A stretch of DNA of 64,000 bases, from contig NC_053197.1 of the NCBI RefSeq assembly GCF_905163445.1, positions 1,178,001 to 1,242,000 of the forward strand, given 5' to 3'. The translations under genes and the position numbers were made by a program. Below the pieces are notes generated by a model. It was not told where the DNA came from. It saw only the letters and a program-made list of their open reading frames with translations, and made no database searches. Below, in pieces: positions 51,700 to 61,509 of the stretch (the stretch's first letter is position 1; each line of letters opens with the position of its first letter). The DNA comes from Pararge aegeria. Its lineage: Eukaryota; Arthropoda; Insecta; Lepidoptera; Nymphalidae.

Positions 51700-52095
51700 C
51701 TTTTTTTTTTTTTTTAAATATATACAAGTGCTTGACTGCAATCACACCTGATGCCGATGGTAAGTGATGATGCAGCCTAAGATGAAGCGCGCTTGCCTAG
51801 AAGATGCCTATTCACTCTTGATTTAAAGGTACCCAGAATATAGGTATCGGGGAAGACGGAAGATGGGAGGGCATTCCAGGCCTTTGCGGTGCGGATCAGA
51901 AAAGAAGAAGCAAAACGCTTCGTACGTGTTAAAACCACGTAACGGTGCAGATTCTTTCGGTACCTCGAAGTTCGATGGTAGAAACATGTCCTCTCACTTC
52001 GTAGTTTCGGGCGTAGGAGGTCGTCAAAAGAGGAGGTGTGCACAAGCGGTGCCGTGTCTCCGCCGTCACGCGTCAGGAGTTTCATTTAGTAATTG
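51700..52095 (-). mobile_element. LINE-D 3' end
   Basis: Poly(A) tail seen as T run (51704-51716), 3' UTR shared with SINE-1, then coding end. 5'-truncated near 52095. Confidence 0.75.
51777..52085 (-). pseudogene. LINE-D protein, C-terminal fragment
   Basis: A 102-codon open frame with RTKRFASSFLIRTAKAWNALP and GTFKSRVNRHLLGKR, the conserved end of jockey-group LINE proteins (WNALP..FK..V). Neither RT nor endonuclease is present, so this is a truncated insertion, not a gene. No stops inside. Confidence 0.7.
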
Positions 52096-52101
52096 TCTGA
52101 C

Positions 52102-52134
52102 ATAACCTCAGCGTCTCCCATACGCTGAGGTTAT
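52102..52134. repeat. Perfect 13 bp stem hairpin
   Basis: ATAACCTCAGCGT / ACGCTGAGGTTAT with a 7-base loop, immediately beyond the LINE-D truncation point. CGCTGAGG also follows the hairpin at 60143. Confidence 0.75.
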
Positions 52135-52229
52135 CCATGACGATAAAACTATTCATAAATCGATAAGGGATAGGACTTCAATTGTTATTTATTATTCGTT
52201 ATAAACAAATAGGAAAAAGTTATTTCCAT

Positions 52230-52452
52230 TTTTTATATATATATATATATATATTTACTTATTATTAACGCAATTGTATAATTGTATTGTATTAAAATTG
52301 CATGTTTTTAAATTGATTCTGTGTGAATTGCAACCAATGGCTTGTAATATTTGCACGCCAGCTAATGGCAATACACTGTGACAATTCATACTGAAATGAA
52401 ATCTATGTAAACGTGTGTTTTATGCAAATAAAGATCTATCTATCTATCTTGG
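52230..52452 (+). repeat. (TA)n, then a repeat ending in (TCTA)n
   Basis: TA repeats at 52232-52253. 52320-52452 runs TTGCACGCCAGCTAATGGC, TGCAAATAAAGATC and ends in TCTA repeats, a retroelement-like 3' end. Confidence 0.5.
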
Positions 52453-52532
52453 TTACCAGAAACCAGAAGTTGACCAATTATTTCAGTGGTTTTTCTGTGG
52501 GACAAACTATTTAAGAGGTAAAAGGCCATAGA

Positions 52533-52866
52533 CAGTGGCGTGCATAGTGGGTATGCACAAGGGTATGCAGATGATATAAAATGAAGATTGTAAATGTTGA
52601 TGTTGGAAAAGAGCAACTACTGAGTTTCTTGCCGGCTCTTCTCGGTAGAATCTGCTTTCCGAACTGGTGGTAGAGTCACACAAACATACATACTTGACGT
52701 TTCAAAAGTGCTTATAAAGTAGGCCTACTTGAAATAAATGAATTTGAATTTGAATTTGATTTTGAATTTGAATGCCTATCCTTAAGTTTTTTGGAACTCG
52801 GACTGGAGATTTTCTTCATTTTATATCATCTGCATACCCTGATCATACCCTCTATGCACGCCACTA
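52533..52866 (+). mobile_element. hAT-like MITE with 8 bp target duplication, carrying a LINE-B tail
   Basis: Inverted ends CAGTGGCGTGCATAG and its complement (last base A for G). GCCATAGA flanks at 52525-52532 and 52867-52874: an exact 8 bp duplication as made by hAT transposases. Inner arms CAGATGATATAAAATGAAG also pair. No transposase. Confidence 0.85.
52583..52773 (+). mobile_element. LINE-B tail nested in the MITE
   Basis: GAGCAACTACTGAGTTTCTTG, GGTGGTAGAGTCAC, GACGTTTCAAAAGTGC, AATTTGAATTTGAATTT end. Confidence 0.8.
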
Positions 52867-53132
52867 GCCATAGATATATATTGGCAATGGCGGCGGTATG
52901 GCTATTAACACTGACAAGCCGCGTTCGCCATGTTTTTGTCTCTTTCTAGCGGCAACTTGATTCGTTAATTTGTCTTAGTTGCCACAAAATATAGCCGTTA
53001 TAAAAAAATATATACTTACACTTAACTCTACAAATTCTAATTCTTTTAAATTCAAATTCAAAATTACATGACCTGATGAATCGTTATCTAGTCAACATAA
53101 AATTGCGTTTTTATTTTAAACTGTCTGACGTA

Positions 53133-53220
53133 AGCTTTATGTAACAGCCATAGTGAAAAAGTGTTTGAGCCAGTAAAATAAAGTACTTACTCGATAAAAT
53201 GGATGGCACTTTCGCTAAAT
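53133..53220 (+). repeat. Rep-V copy 1
   Basis: 88 bp identical to 54093-54180, from AGCTTTATGTAACAGCC to CTTTCGCTAAAT. Confidence 0.9.
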
Positions 53221-53514
53221 GTCTAGTCTAGACTAGTTGTAGGCTACGCCGGCGATAATTTACGGTCGACGTATGGGACACCAGCAATTCTGTTATACTC
53301 ATGTTTTACGATTTCTATAAAACTTACAAAAGTAGAAGGTTCTCAATTCAACTTATATGTCTTTGTATGTATGTTACGCGATATATTATTATGAACTTGG
53401 TGCACGCGACGTTTTCCGCATGGAAGTTTTGATGTTTATGTCCATTGATTTAATGTTACTATGAGTATGCCTGTTATTTTTTTAACGCTGTAACTACTAC
53501 CATGCAGTGGCGTG

Positions 53515-53605
53515 CACTTCATAGATGCATAGATGCACTGCCTACCCTAAAAGTTTTATACAACTTATGAAAAAGGAGAATTTTTGGATTTTATGCGATC
53601 TCTTT
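53515..53605 (+). mobile_element. hAT-like MITE, left half
   Basis: CAGTGGCGTGCACTTCATAG and GCACTGCCTACCC as in the family; the right half is lost. Confidence 0.6.
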
Positions 53606-53639
53606 GCTTTATCCTTCCCTAGAAAACCCACGAAACTGC

Positions 53640-53915
53640 CACCATGCAAGTAGTACAGTAGTAGTGACAGAGCTCGTCCGGGGAAGTACCGCCGCAAAGC
53701 TTATTTCTGCCGCTAAGCAGCATTGTTGCAATGCTGTGTTCCGGTGATTACAGGCACATGAGGTTTCACACCTGCGTCTCAAATTGATGGACACAGGGCG
53801 GCATGTCGAAGGACGTATTCCTTGCCCTGTGAAGCGTTGCTCTGTTTATAGGCCATGGTTTTCAACTAACCATCAGGTGGGCAATCTGTAAATTATTGAT
53901 ATAGAAAAAAATTGG
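53640..53915 (-). repeat. Rep-F, most complete copy
   Basis: In reverse: GACAGAGCTCGTCCGGGG, CTTATTTCTGCCGCTAAGCAG, GTGATTACAGGCACATGAG, GGACACAGGGCGGC, GTTTATAGGCCATGG and ACCATCAGGTGGGC. No frame or clear ends. Confidence 0.7.
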
Positions 53916-54412
53916 TTGTCTGTAAAGTCGGCTTACTGACGATAGTTGAACGTGACAACGTCGTTTTTCAAAAGAATATTTTAATTTTATTTGTTTGATA
54001 GATATTATCGTTGGTATAAACAATTGACACCACATTCACTTTTCACTGCACTTCATCCTTGCCGAAAACATGTTAATGTATTATTGTATAGAAGCTTTAT
54101 GTAACAGCCATAGTGAAAAAGTGTTTGAGCCAGTAAAATAAAGTACTTACTCGATAAAATGGATGGCACTTTCGCTAAATCGCGCTAATCGATATTTCGC
54201 GCGGACGCATCGCTCACTCAAGTAGGAGAGAGACAGATGTCGAACGCGGAGGCCGTCTGTGCCTCTTTGTCGCTCGTTCGCGCTCACGTTTGCACTTCAA
54301 GTCTTGAATGGAACGCCTCAGAGCGAGGTAACGCCGCATGCGTCATATTTTTTCGTGCGTGCAGCCGGCTCCATCGAATTATAAGACGTTGTCACGTCAA
54401 AAACATATCGAT
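53905..54412 (-). repeat. Right arm of the large inverted repeat, with Rep-V
   Basis: Reverse complement of 50640-51065 from GGTTGTCTGTAAAGTCGGC to GGCTCCATCGAATTATAAG. It retains internal sequence (about 54088-54225) that the left arm lacks. Confidence 0.75.
54093..54180 (+). repeat. Rep-V copy 2
   Basis: Identical to 53133-53220 and exactly 960 bp away; here it lies inside the inverted-repeat arm. Confidence 0.9.
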
Positions 54413-54544
54413 TTAAAAAGAAGATTATAAAACATAATAAAATCCAATGTCATTAAACTGTTTCCAGTAGGTAGTTGTTATTAATTTGAATAGTTCTTAA
54501 AGTCAAAGTATATTTTATGAATTAACCTATTGAATGCAATCTCC

Positions 54545-54870
54545 ATTACAAGTAGTAGTAGAGCGTTTTGTGACAGAGCTCGTACGGGGAAATGTCCCGG
54601 TCTGAAGACCATGGGTGCATGGACACAGGGCGGCACTTTGCGGAATTTGCATAATATATTATGAAAATTAAGCTTAATTTTCTTTATAGAATCTGTATGG
54701 TGTAATTTATAATTCCTTCAACCCTTATACTCCACACCAAACAGATCCCCGGCAATGTTCCTCCTCCTCGCTCCACCCTCATACTCTGCTACGTGCTGCT
54801 CTGTTTATAGGCGATTGGTTGCCACTTTATCAGAATGCTACTTCCTCATCATACGTCAATTACTAAAAAA
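54545..54870 (-). repeat. Rep-F split by an FB arm
   Basis: GACAGAGCTCGTACGGGG and GGACACAGGGCGGCAC on the left, TGCTCTGTTTATAGGCG and TTGCCACTTTATCAG on the right. The FB left arm (54648-54770: TTAAGCTTAATTTTC, CTCCACACCAAACAGATC) sits between. Confidence 0.65.
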
Positions 54871-55162
54871 AATTACAGTGGCTAGAAATCAAACCCACGC
54901 TCCGTGCAGTATTATTACTGCGCGAGATTATCTTCTCGCAATGAACATAAACTTTTTTAATTGTAACTTAATAGATCTCCCTCGGTAAGAAACTTTCCAG
55001 TCTTTGTTTAGTTACAAACTTTGCTTTGCATAGAAAATTTCTCCTTTGTTCAGGTTCTACTACAAGTCGCGTCATAAAATAACACGATTACGCACCCCTG
55101 TAAAGAACTAAGTTTTGTACTCCACTTTAACCATCGGGACCACCAGCCATATTAACTGAGAC
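54871..55162. other. No recognised feature
   Basis: No frame or repeat assigned. Confidence 0.35.
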
Positions 55163-55293
55163 CAGTGGCATGCACGTCACACATGCGTAGAAGCACTGCT
55201 TACCCTAAAAAATTACATCACTCGTAAAGTAGAATGATTTTTCCAGTTTCTTAATTACGCCTACCCTGGTCTAAAACCTTATGCACGCCACTG
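55163..55293 (+). mobile_element. hAT-like MITE, complete (131 bp)
   Basis: CAGTGGCATGCA at the left and TGCACGCCACTG at the right. Flanking octamers ACTGAGAC and GCTAAGAC match at 6 of 8 positions, an aged 8 bp target duplication. Confidence 0.78.
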
Positions 55294-55419
55294 GCTAAGA
55301 CATGATGTAAACGGTACATTAACGGCAGATTAGATTAATAACCGACTAAGCCAGACGGAACTGAACGACTCACAAAAATCCTATTATAACATTAAGGATA
55401 ACAAATAAAAGAAACGGAG

Positions 55420-55830
55420 AAGAATTAGTGATATCTGCATATCGTCTGAGTAAAGTACAGAAATCCTTTGTGGAGATGGGTATATGCTTTTATAACATAC
55501 CGAAAGTAATATTAGATCAACCTTTAACTAAGTTTAAACAATATATTAAAACACATTTAACAAATCGTGGTTACTACACGATTGAAGAATGCCTTAACGA
55601 CAAAGCTGCTTGGAAGCAGGCCACTCTGCTCTCATCTGTCACAAAACAGAAAAAATCTAAAGATTGTTTAACATAAAACGATGTTGGAAAAGCGCAATCT
55701 GCTGAGTTTCTTGCCGGCTCTTCTCAGTGGAATCGGCCTTCCGAACCGGTGGTAGAGTCACTACAAACAGACTGACTTGACGTTTCAAAAGTGCTTATAA
55801 ACCTGAAATAAATGAATTTTGGATTAGATT
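55420..55830 (+). mobile_element. LINE-B 3' end with C-terminal coding scrap
   Basis: The frame from 55428 reads SAYRLSKVQKSFVEM, FKQYIKTHLTNRGYYTIEEC and KAAWKQ, the protein end of this LINE. After TAA the UTR carries GAGTTTCTTGCCGG and GACGTTTCAAAAGTGC. Confidence 0.78.
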
Positions 55831-55959
55831 TTTTTTTAATTTTGGACAACTTAAACGATAAAAAGCTATGGTATGAATTACTTTAACTTGAACATGGTGG
55901 AATGTTTACATACATCTTACATTTTATCCTCTATGGTGGTTCAAAATATAGATAACCTG

Positions 55960-56105
55960 AGGCGTAGGTGACCTGAGGTTGTTGGACACAGGACAGCAAG
56001 TTTCCGGACGTATGCCCTAGCAAGCCCTGCGAAGTTGCTTTGTTTATAGGCTACAGGTTTTCAGTTTACATCCATTCATCTGCCCGGTCCGTAAATTAAA
56101 AATAT
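55960..56105 (-). repeat. Rep-F fragment
   Basis: CTGAGGCGTAGGTGACC, GGACACAGGACAGC, TTTGTTTATAGGCTACAGG in rearranged order. Confidence 0.5.
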
Positions 56106-56164
56106 ACTATGTAAAAAATATTGCAGTTAATTCGAAATGAAATGTTCAAAAATATGCTTATTTT

Positions 56165-56405
56165 TCACTTATTGACGACCTCCATTGCGCAACGGCGAGC
56201 GCTGTAAATTTAAGTCAGAGGTCCTTGCTTCGATACCTGGCAGAGGTAATTTGGGAATTTATAATTTTGGCCGTAGCTAGTTCGGCAAATACGTACTGCT
56301 AAGCGATTCAGTGCTCCGGTGCAATGTCGCGTAGGAACCGATTAGGGGTCGTACTCCCTAACAGGTTAGCCCGTAGGTGAAATTACAGTCAAGTCAAAAA
56401 AAAAC
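56165..56405 (+). mobile_element. SINE-1, full length
   Basis: Plus-oriented copy: head GACGACCTCCATTGCGC, A-box-like TTGCGCAACGG, degenerate B box TTGCTTCGATACC. The body runs to CCTAACAGGTTAGCCCG, the LINE-D-like tail is short, and it ends in poly(A) at 56396-56405. Confidence 0.8.
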
Positions 56406-56959
56406 TTTTCACCTATAAAGATTTAATTCCTGATACGATCCGATCCAGACGTTGATAAAGTGTAACAGAGGTGGGTGGGAAAAACGAATTTTGATGGCGT
56501 TTTTACTATCTTAACAACTTAGTGCGTGATTAATGAAGACAACGTCGGTTTTATGTACTTCCAGCACGAATAGAAACGGTATTTAATTAAGGTCGTGGAT
56601 TTTTAAGATAAGGATAATTCAGCTTTTAACCTTTGCGTTAAGATTCCTGAGAATAAAGATTAGGATAAGCCATAATGAAAAACCGTTGACTACTTTCTTT
56701 AAAAAAAATCGGATAAAAAATTATTCTATGAGTTCCCGGTCAGATGATTGAACGATTGCATATACGAGATTCTAACTTGGCTACTTTTCTTTTACACTTC
56801 ATAATTTAATCAAACAAATAATTTAACGTGTAAGCAAGTTTGAGTCAAACTTAGCCGATTTTTTTTACCTTTATTGGCCCTAAGTTAGCGGAGCTCTGAT
56901 ATTCCAATAACGAGGCAATCTGTAGTCAATAGACAATAGTCGGAGTTCGTGCTTCGCAA
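56406..56959. other. No recognised feature
   Basis: AT-rich, unassigned. Confidence 0.35.
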
Positions 56960-58985
56960 AACTTATTTTATTTATTTATTTATTTATACACTTTATTTGT
57001 AAACTACAAATAGTAAAAAAAAAAACAATGCACACAACAAAAATAAACTTAAAAAGTAGGATACAAAGGGCGGCCTTATCGCTTAGTAGCGATCTCTTCC
57101 AGGCAACCTTAGGATTAGGAAAACCAAGGGAAACCGATTGGTGGGGTGTATTATTATTATATACATACTTACGAACAATTACACACTAATACTTATCAAG
57201 ATTACACACATAAAATATTAATAATAATAAATATAAAAAAATAATAAACTAATATATACTAAAACATACTTAAATATGAGTAAGAGTTAATCACTGTCGT
57301 CTTTATTGTTCAAGATAATGGGCTTTAACAGCATTTTTGAATATGTCTAGTGACCTTGACTGTCGTATGCTTATTGGGAGTGCATTCCACAGTTCAGTAG
57401 CTTGAACAATGAATGAATGCTTATAAAACTTAGTTTTATGAAACGGCATGCTCAAAGTCAGCGTACGACAAGAACGTATATCTGACTGCACTCCAAGAAA
57501 ATTAAATTTCTCCTTTAGGTAAGAGGGAGTTTTAGGGTTAAATAACACACAGTACAGAAGCGACAGAACATGCAGATCCCGGCGACGACGAATAGGGAGC
57601 CACTTAAGCTTTAGTCTAAATTCAGATACATGATCATATTTGCGTAAGCCAAATATGAACCGAATAGCGAGATTTTGAAGACGCTCAAGTTTGTTCAGTT
57701 GGTCCTCGGTCAGGTTAAGATAGCTTGCGTCCGCATAATCAAGAATAGAGAGAATAAGAGAATGTGCCAACATAACTTTGGTCGGAATTGGAAGAACAGA
57801 ACGCAGGCGACGCAATGACCTAATAGTCGCAAACATCCTCCTACTCAATACGTTGACATGCACAGACCATGATAGTTGTTTATCAAGATGTAAGCCTAGA
57901 TCTTTAACAGTATCACAGTAGGGAATAGTGACACCGTTGTATACAACAGGAGGGAGATTCTGCCAATCAACTCTAACACCCAATCCCGGGCTGCCAATAA
58001 TGATAGCCTGAGATTTTACAGGGTTAACCTTAAGTCCATACTGCCTGCTCCACTCAGAAATGTTAGATAAATCACTATTAACTGCAGAAACAGTAGGACC
58101 AAGATTTCCAAGGGTAGAGTGACGATATATTTGAATATCATCTGCATACATGTGATAGAGAGAAGAAATACGATGAGTAATTGAGTTAATGAAAATAGCA
58201 AAGAGTAGAGGAGACAACACGCCACCCTGAGGTACCCCAGCCGCAACATCACACCAGGACGATGAGGACTCTTCAATCCGAATGCGCTGTTGACGACCAT
58301 TGAGGTAACTCCGAAACCATTCTAACACCGATGGAGATATGTTAATCGAGCGCAGGAGACTCAACAGGATGTCATAATCTACTGTATTAAAAGCATTACT
58401 AAAGTCAAGTAAAGTCAGTACTGTGAGTTCCTTGTTATCCATCGCCCTTCGAATATCATCGGTAACTTTTACTAGTGCTGTAACCGTACTATGACCAGGG
58501 CGAAAGCCAGACTGCAGAGGACTAAGAATACAGTTTTTATTAAGGAAAAGACTAAGTTGCTGGTATACTAGTTTCTCAAGGACTTTTGAAATAAACGGCA
58601 AAATTGAAATCGGACGAAAATCGGAGAAAGATGCAGGGTTGGCCTTTTTAGGAAGAGGGATAATTTGAGCCTTTTTCCAGGCTTCGGGAAATTTGCTAGT
58701 CATGATAGAATGATTTAGAATATGAGTTAAGACAGGGGAAACAACATCAAGAATAGGAATGATCATATTACGGCTAATGCAGTCAGTACCAACAGCATTC
58801 GAGGTGATGGACAGTATGCTCTTCTTAACATCACATTCAGTGAAAACTTGTAGATGGTCTATCGAATTATCCGTCCAGAGACGTTTACCAAAAGACCCTA
58901 CTCTTCGCCCTTTGTTTACGTAAAAGAAAGGCAACAATGCCAAACGTTTTAAGGAATTGGGTCCCTTTTTCAAACAATTATACTA
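56960..58985 (-). mobile_element. LINE-A copy 2, 5'-truncated
   Basis: About 2 kb: RT-bearing frame, 3' UTR with hairpin ATCGCT/AGCGAT (57078-57093) and a (TAAA)n end at 56965-56990. The amino-terminal endonuclease is missing. No clear target duplication found. Confidence 0.88.
57303..58973 (-). CDS. LINE-A reverse transcriptase (5'-truncated ORF2)
   Basis: A 556-codon uninterrupted frame; the first codon TTG is not a real start, and an upstream stop lies at 58983-58985. RT blocks in order: FRPISILPFISKVLEKL, SGFRPGHSTVTAL, LLDFSNAFNTVDY (block A catalytic Asp), GVPQGGVLSPLLF, then the catalytic YADD at residues 276-279 and GLKVNPVKSQAIIIGS. The carboxy-terminal part has RLQNLAIRFIFGLRKYDH and LWNALP. 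It would copy LINE RNA at a nicked target. No RNase H or CCHC finger. CR1/jockey group. Intact reading suggests recent insertion. About the same protein as 11747-12760. Confidence 0.92.
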   Translation of the reverse strand: MKKGPNSLKRLALLPFFYVNKGRRVGSFGKRLWTDNSIDHLQVFTECDVKKSILSITSNAVGTDCISRNMIIPILDVVSPVLTHILNHSIMTSKFPEAWKKAQIIPLPKKANPASFSDFRPISILPFISKVLEKLVYQQLSLFLNKNCILSPLQSGFRPGHSTVTALVKVTDDIRRAMDNKELTVLTLLDFSNAFNTVDYDILLSLLRSINISPSVLEWFRSYLNGRQQRIRIEESSSSWCDVAAGVPQGGVLSPLLFAIFINSITHRISSLYHMYADDIQIYRHSTLGNLGPTVSAVNSDLSNISEWSRQYGLKVNPVKSQAIIIGSPGLGVRVDWQNLPPVVYNGVTIPYCDTVKDLGLHLDKQLSWSVHVNVLSRRMFATIRSLRRLRSVLPIPTKVMLAHSLILSILDYADASYLNLTEDQLNKLERLQNLAIRFIFGLRKYDHVSEFRLKLKWLPIRRRRDLHVLSLLYCVLFNPKTPSYLKEKFNFLGVQSDIRSCRTLTLSMPFHKTKFYKHSFIVQATELWNALPISIRQSRSLDIFKNAVKAHYLEQ

Positions 58986-59027
58986 GTATAGTTCATCATC
59001 TATACAACCTATTTGCAAAACAAAATC

Positions 59028-59068
59028 TAGAAAACCGGCAAGCACGAGTCGGACTCGCGCCCCACATG
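59028..59068 (+). repeat. Rep-R scrap
   Basis: AAAACCGGCAAGCACGAG and TCGGACTCGCGCCCC: inverted relative to 22366-22415. Confidence 0.5.
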
Positions 59069-59194
59069 TTTCTCATCATTATCTATGAAAAGCAAAAAAA
59101 ACATGCCATATATGGTTTATTTTAATTCAATATTTTTTATGTTTATAAACGAGCGCTTGACTGCAATCACACCAGAGGCTAAGTATTAAGTGCC

Positions 59195-59410
59195 GTCTCT
59201 ACAATGAATAATTGTCAATTGTAGAGTCGGCATCTCCTGAAGATGCTCCGGTTTTGGAGCGAGGCGTGCGTGGAGGAACATTGCCGGGGATCTGTTTGGT
59301 GTGGAGTATAAGGGTTGAAGGAATTATAAATTACACCATACAGATTCTATATAGCAAATTAAGCTTAATTTTCATAATATATTATGGATTTCCGCAAAGT
59401 AACGCTGTGT
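59195..59410 (+). mobile_element. FB element, right arm and centre
   Basis: Centre CTACAAT..ATTGTAG, CATCTCCTGAAGATGCTCC, TTGGAGCGAGGCGTGCGTGG, GATCTGTTTGGTGTGG, outer TTAAGCTTAATTTTC. A LINE-D tail scrap (GCGCTTGACTGCAATCACACC) lies just left at about 59150. Confidence 0.72.
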
Positions 59411-59686
59411 GTTATGTAGTCTGCTTTGCCTCAAAAGTCTTGAAAGCAATACGAACCGTATGCTCTTATAATAAGACTCAAAACACTTTGTAATAAATAC
59501 AGCAGTTATTCGAAACAAAAGCGATGTATCGATTTTATTGGTTGAACAGAGTAAATAGTTGAAGAGATTGCTTTAATAGAGCGTTTCCTATTTACCTGAA
59601 GGTTTGTTTTGGAAAATTTAAGAGTAGATGTTAACATCTCTACCGATTGGCAATACATTGAAAATACATGTAAATAAAAAGGCGCT

Positions 59687-60415
59687 TTGGATTTAAAGCC
59701 AGCATTAGACTTAAAAAAATGGTTTTGTCTAAAAAGAACCGACTTAGTTATGAAGGTGAAGTGGGCTAGGGAGCATAGTAAATATGGTCCAAGAGGCTCA
59801 GCTTGTCAAATTGCGGAGCCAAGACATAGGACTGCCGCTTTCCGTGGCAGTTTTAGGCTTGCTTCTTCCAAGATATGGAACATAATCCCCCCACCGGTAC
59901 AAAACCTGACTTCAGTATTTTCCTTTAAGTCCAAACTTAAAAAGATATTGCTGGATAAGCAAAAAGGAGACGACAAGAGGAATTGGGAATTCTGATGTCT
60001 TGGAGCAAGCCTTAGTAACGCTTTACATAGTAACAAATAAGTTAACCAAATTATTTAGTAGACTCAGAGTGCATACACTTGCCACCAAAATAGCAGTTCT
60101 TGGCCGGTCCGGGATGTCGAGAGAGGTCGCCTGAAAATCAGCGCTGTAGCAGTGATCATAAAACCACTGCTACAGCATAACGCTGAGGCGATACTCTGTT
60201 TGGGAGGAACAACACCACAGATATGTCACTGCCGACAGGGAACTATATTTGTTTGTTTTTAGCATATTTATTTTGTAACCTAATTTTAAGATCCTTTCTT
60301 TTATTTTTAAAAAGTTTAATTTGTTAATGATAACTTTATTTTTTATTTTTTATTTGTGTAACTCGTACCTTATATGTTAATTGCTATGTGTTGTTTTTAT
60401 CCCAAATAAAAGATT
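59687..60415 (+). mobile_element. LINE 3' end with C-terminal coding scrap and hairpin UTR
   Basis: The frame to 59995 reads RHRTAAFRGSFRLASSKIWNIIPP and FSFKSKLKKILL, the ending of another jockey/CR1-group LINE protein. The 3' UTR holds a 12 bp perfect hairpin (60143-60176) and finishes CCCAAATAAAAGATTTTATTATT. No RT left. Confidence 0.7.
60143..60176 (+). other. 12 bp stem hairpin in LINE 3' UTR
   Basis: GCTGTAGCAGTG and its exact complement, 10-base loop, followed by ACGCTGAGG. Possibly recognised by the LINE's RT; inferred. Confidence 0.7.
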
Positions 60416-60446
60416 TTATTATTATTTGTTATTAGTTAAACAATTC

Positions 60447-61290
60447 TTAAATATAGTTAAATGGGTACATACCACGATGATATTATGGGATTTGTCGATA
60501 TTTCGACCCAGTTGCATTGTTCGTGGTCATAACAGGACTGCGGAGGTAAGACATGTCAAGTTGGATGTCACGGGTTGAATCTGTGGACCCGCTTTCGTGT
60601 TCTTTTTGTTGGTATTACGGTAGCCTCACAATATATTTATAACAATATAGTATTTGTAAGACAACATATTAGTCTTTATAAACAAAAAGTGGATATAAAC
60701 AGTCGACTTACAAGAAATGGTCATCAATTAGTGACATCTGCATATCGTCTGCGAAAGGTGCAGAAGTCATTTGTGGGACTGAGTATACGCTTTTATAATA
60801 TGATTCCTAATGTAATTTTGGACCTACCAATGCATAAGTTTAAAGAATGTGTTAAAACACATTTATTACAGCGAGGTTATTATACAATTGATGAATTTCT
60901 TAATGACAAGGTTGCTTGGAAGCATCCGGCTCCGCTTTCATCTCTCACAAGATAGAAAAATGAATTTTGAAATGTAAATTGTTAATGTTTGAAAAGAGCA
61001 ACTGCTGAGTTTCTTGCCGGCTTCTTCTCGGTAGAATCTGCCTTCCGAACCGGTGGTAGAGTCACTACACACAGACAGACTTGACGTTTCAAAAGTGCTT
61101 ATATTAGGCCTACTTGAAATAAATGAATTTTGAATTTATTTCAAGAACTATTCGACATACTACACGGACATCGTCACTTTTAAATTGAGAAGCTGTAATA
61201 TGTTTCTTGGTTTCCAAGAATGCAACTGCGTCGCATTATCGACAAATCCCATAATATTATCGTGGTATGTAACCGTTTAACTATATTTAA
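60447..61290. mobile_element. Element with ~75 bp terminal inverted repeats
   Basis: The left end (TTAAATATAGTTAAA, ACATACCACGAT, ATATTATGGGATTTGTCGAT, GTTGCATT) matches the inverted right end at about 61215-61290 with few changes. The interior is mostly a LINE-B insertion plus short unassigned flanks. No transposase. Confidence 0.75.
60590..61140 (+). mobile_element. LINE-B 3' end inside the inverted-repeat element
   Basis: The open frame to 60955 reads VASQYIYNNIVFVRQH, SAYRLRKVQKSFVGL, KFKECVKTHLLQRGYYTIDEFL. Then the UTR with GAGTTTCTTGCCGGC, GGTGGTAGAGTCACTAC, GACGTTTCAAAAGTGC and end GAATTTTGAATTT. The longest LINE-B in the window; RT core missing. Confidence 0.8.
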
Positions 61291-61509
61291 AAAATGTTGA
61301 TTAACGACGAAAATCTGTTTAACAACTAAAAAGCTTTTTAAACAAAGTCAGTTCTTTTTCGAAAAAAAATAATTCCACGTATTTTACCGAGGCCGGGGTG
61401 TTAATATTTGAGGAGTTCTCCCGGCGCTTCACCATCAGCTTTTTTTAGTGGTGAGCGTACATTACTTAGCAGCCATGTACAATTAAAAGCTTTCTCCTTT
61501 TTTTAAACC

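Noticed and set aside
57303..58973. A host reverse-transcriptase-like gene
   Set aside because: Same protein as the bounded insertion at 11746-13145, followed by the LINE-A 3' hairpin and (TAAA)n tail.
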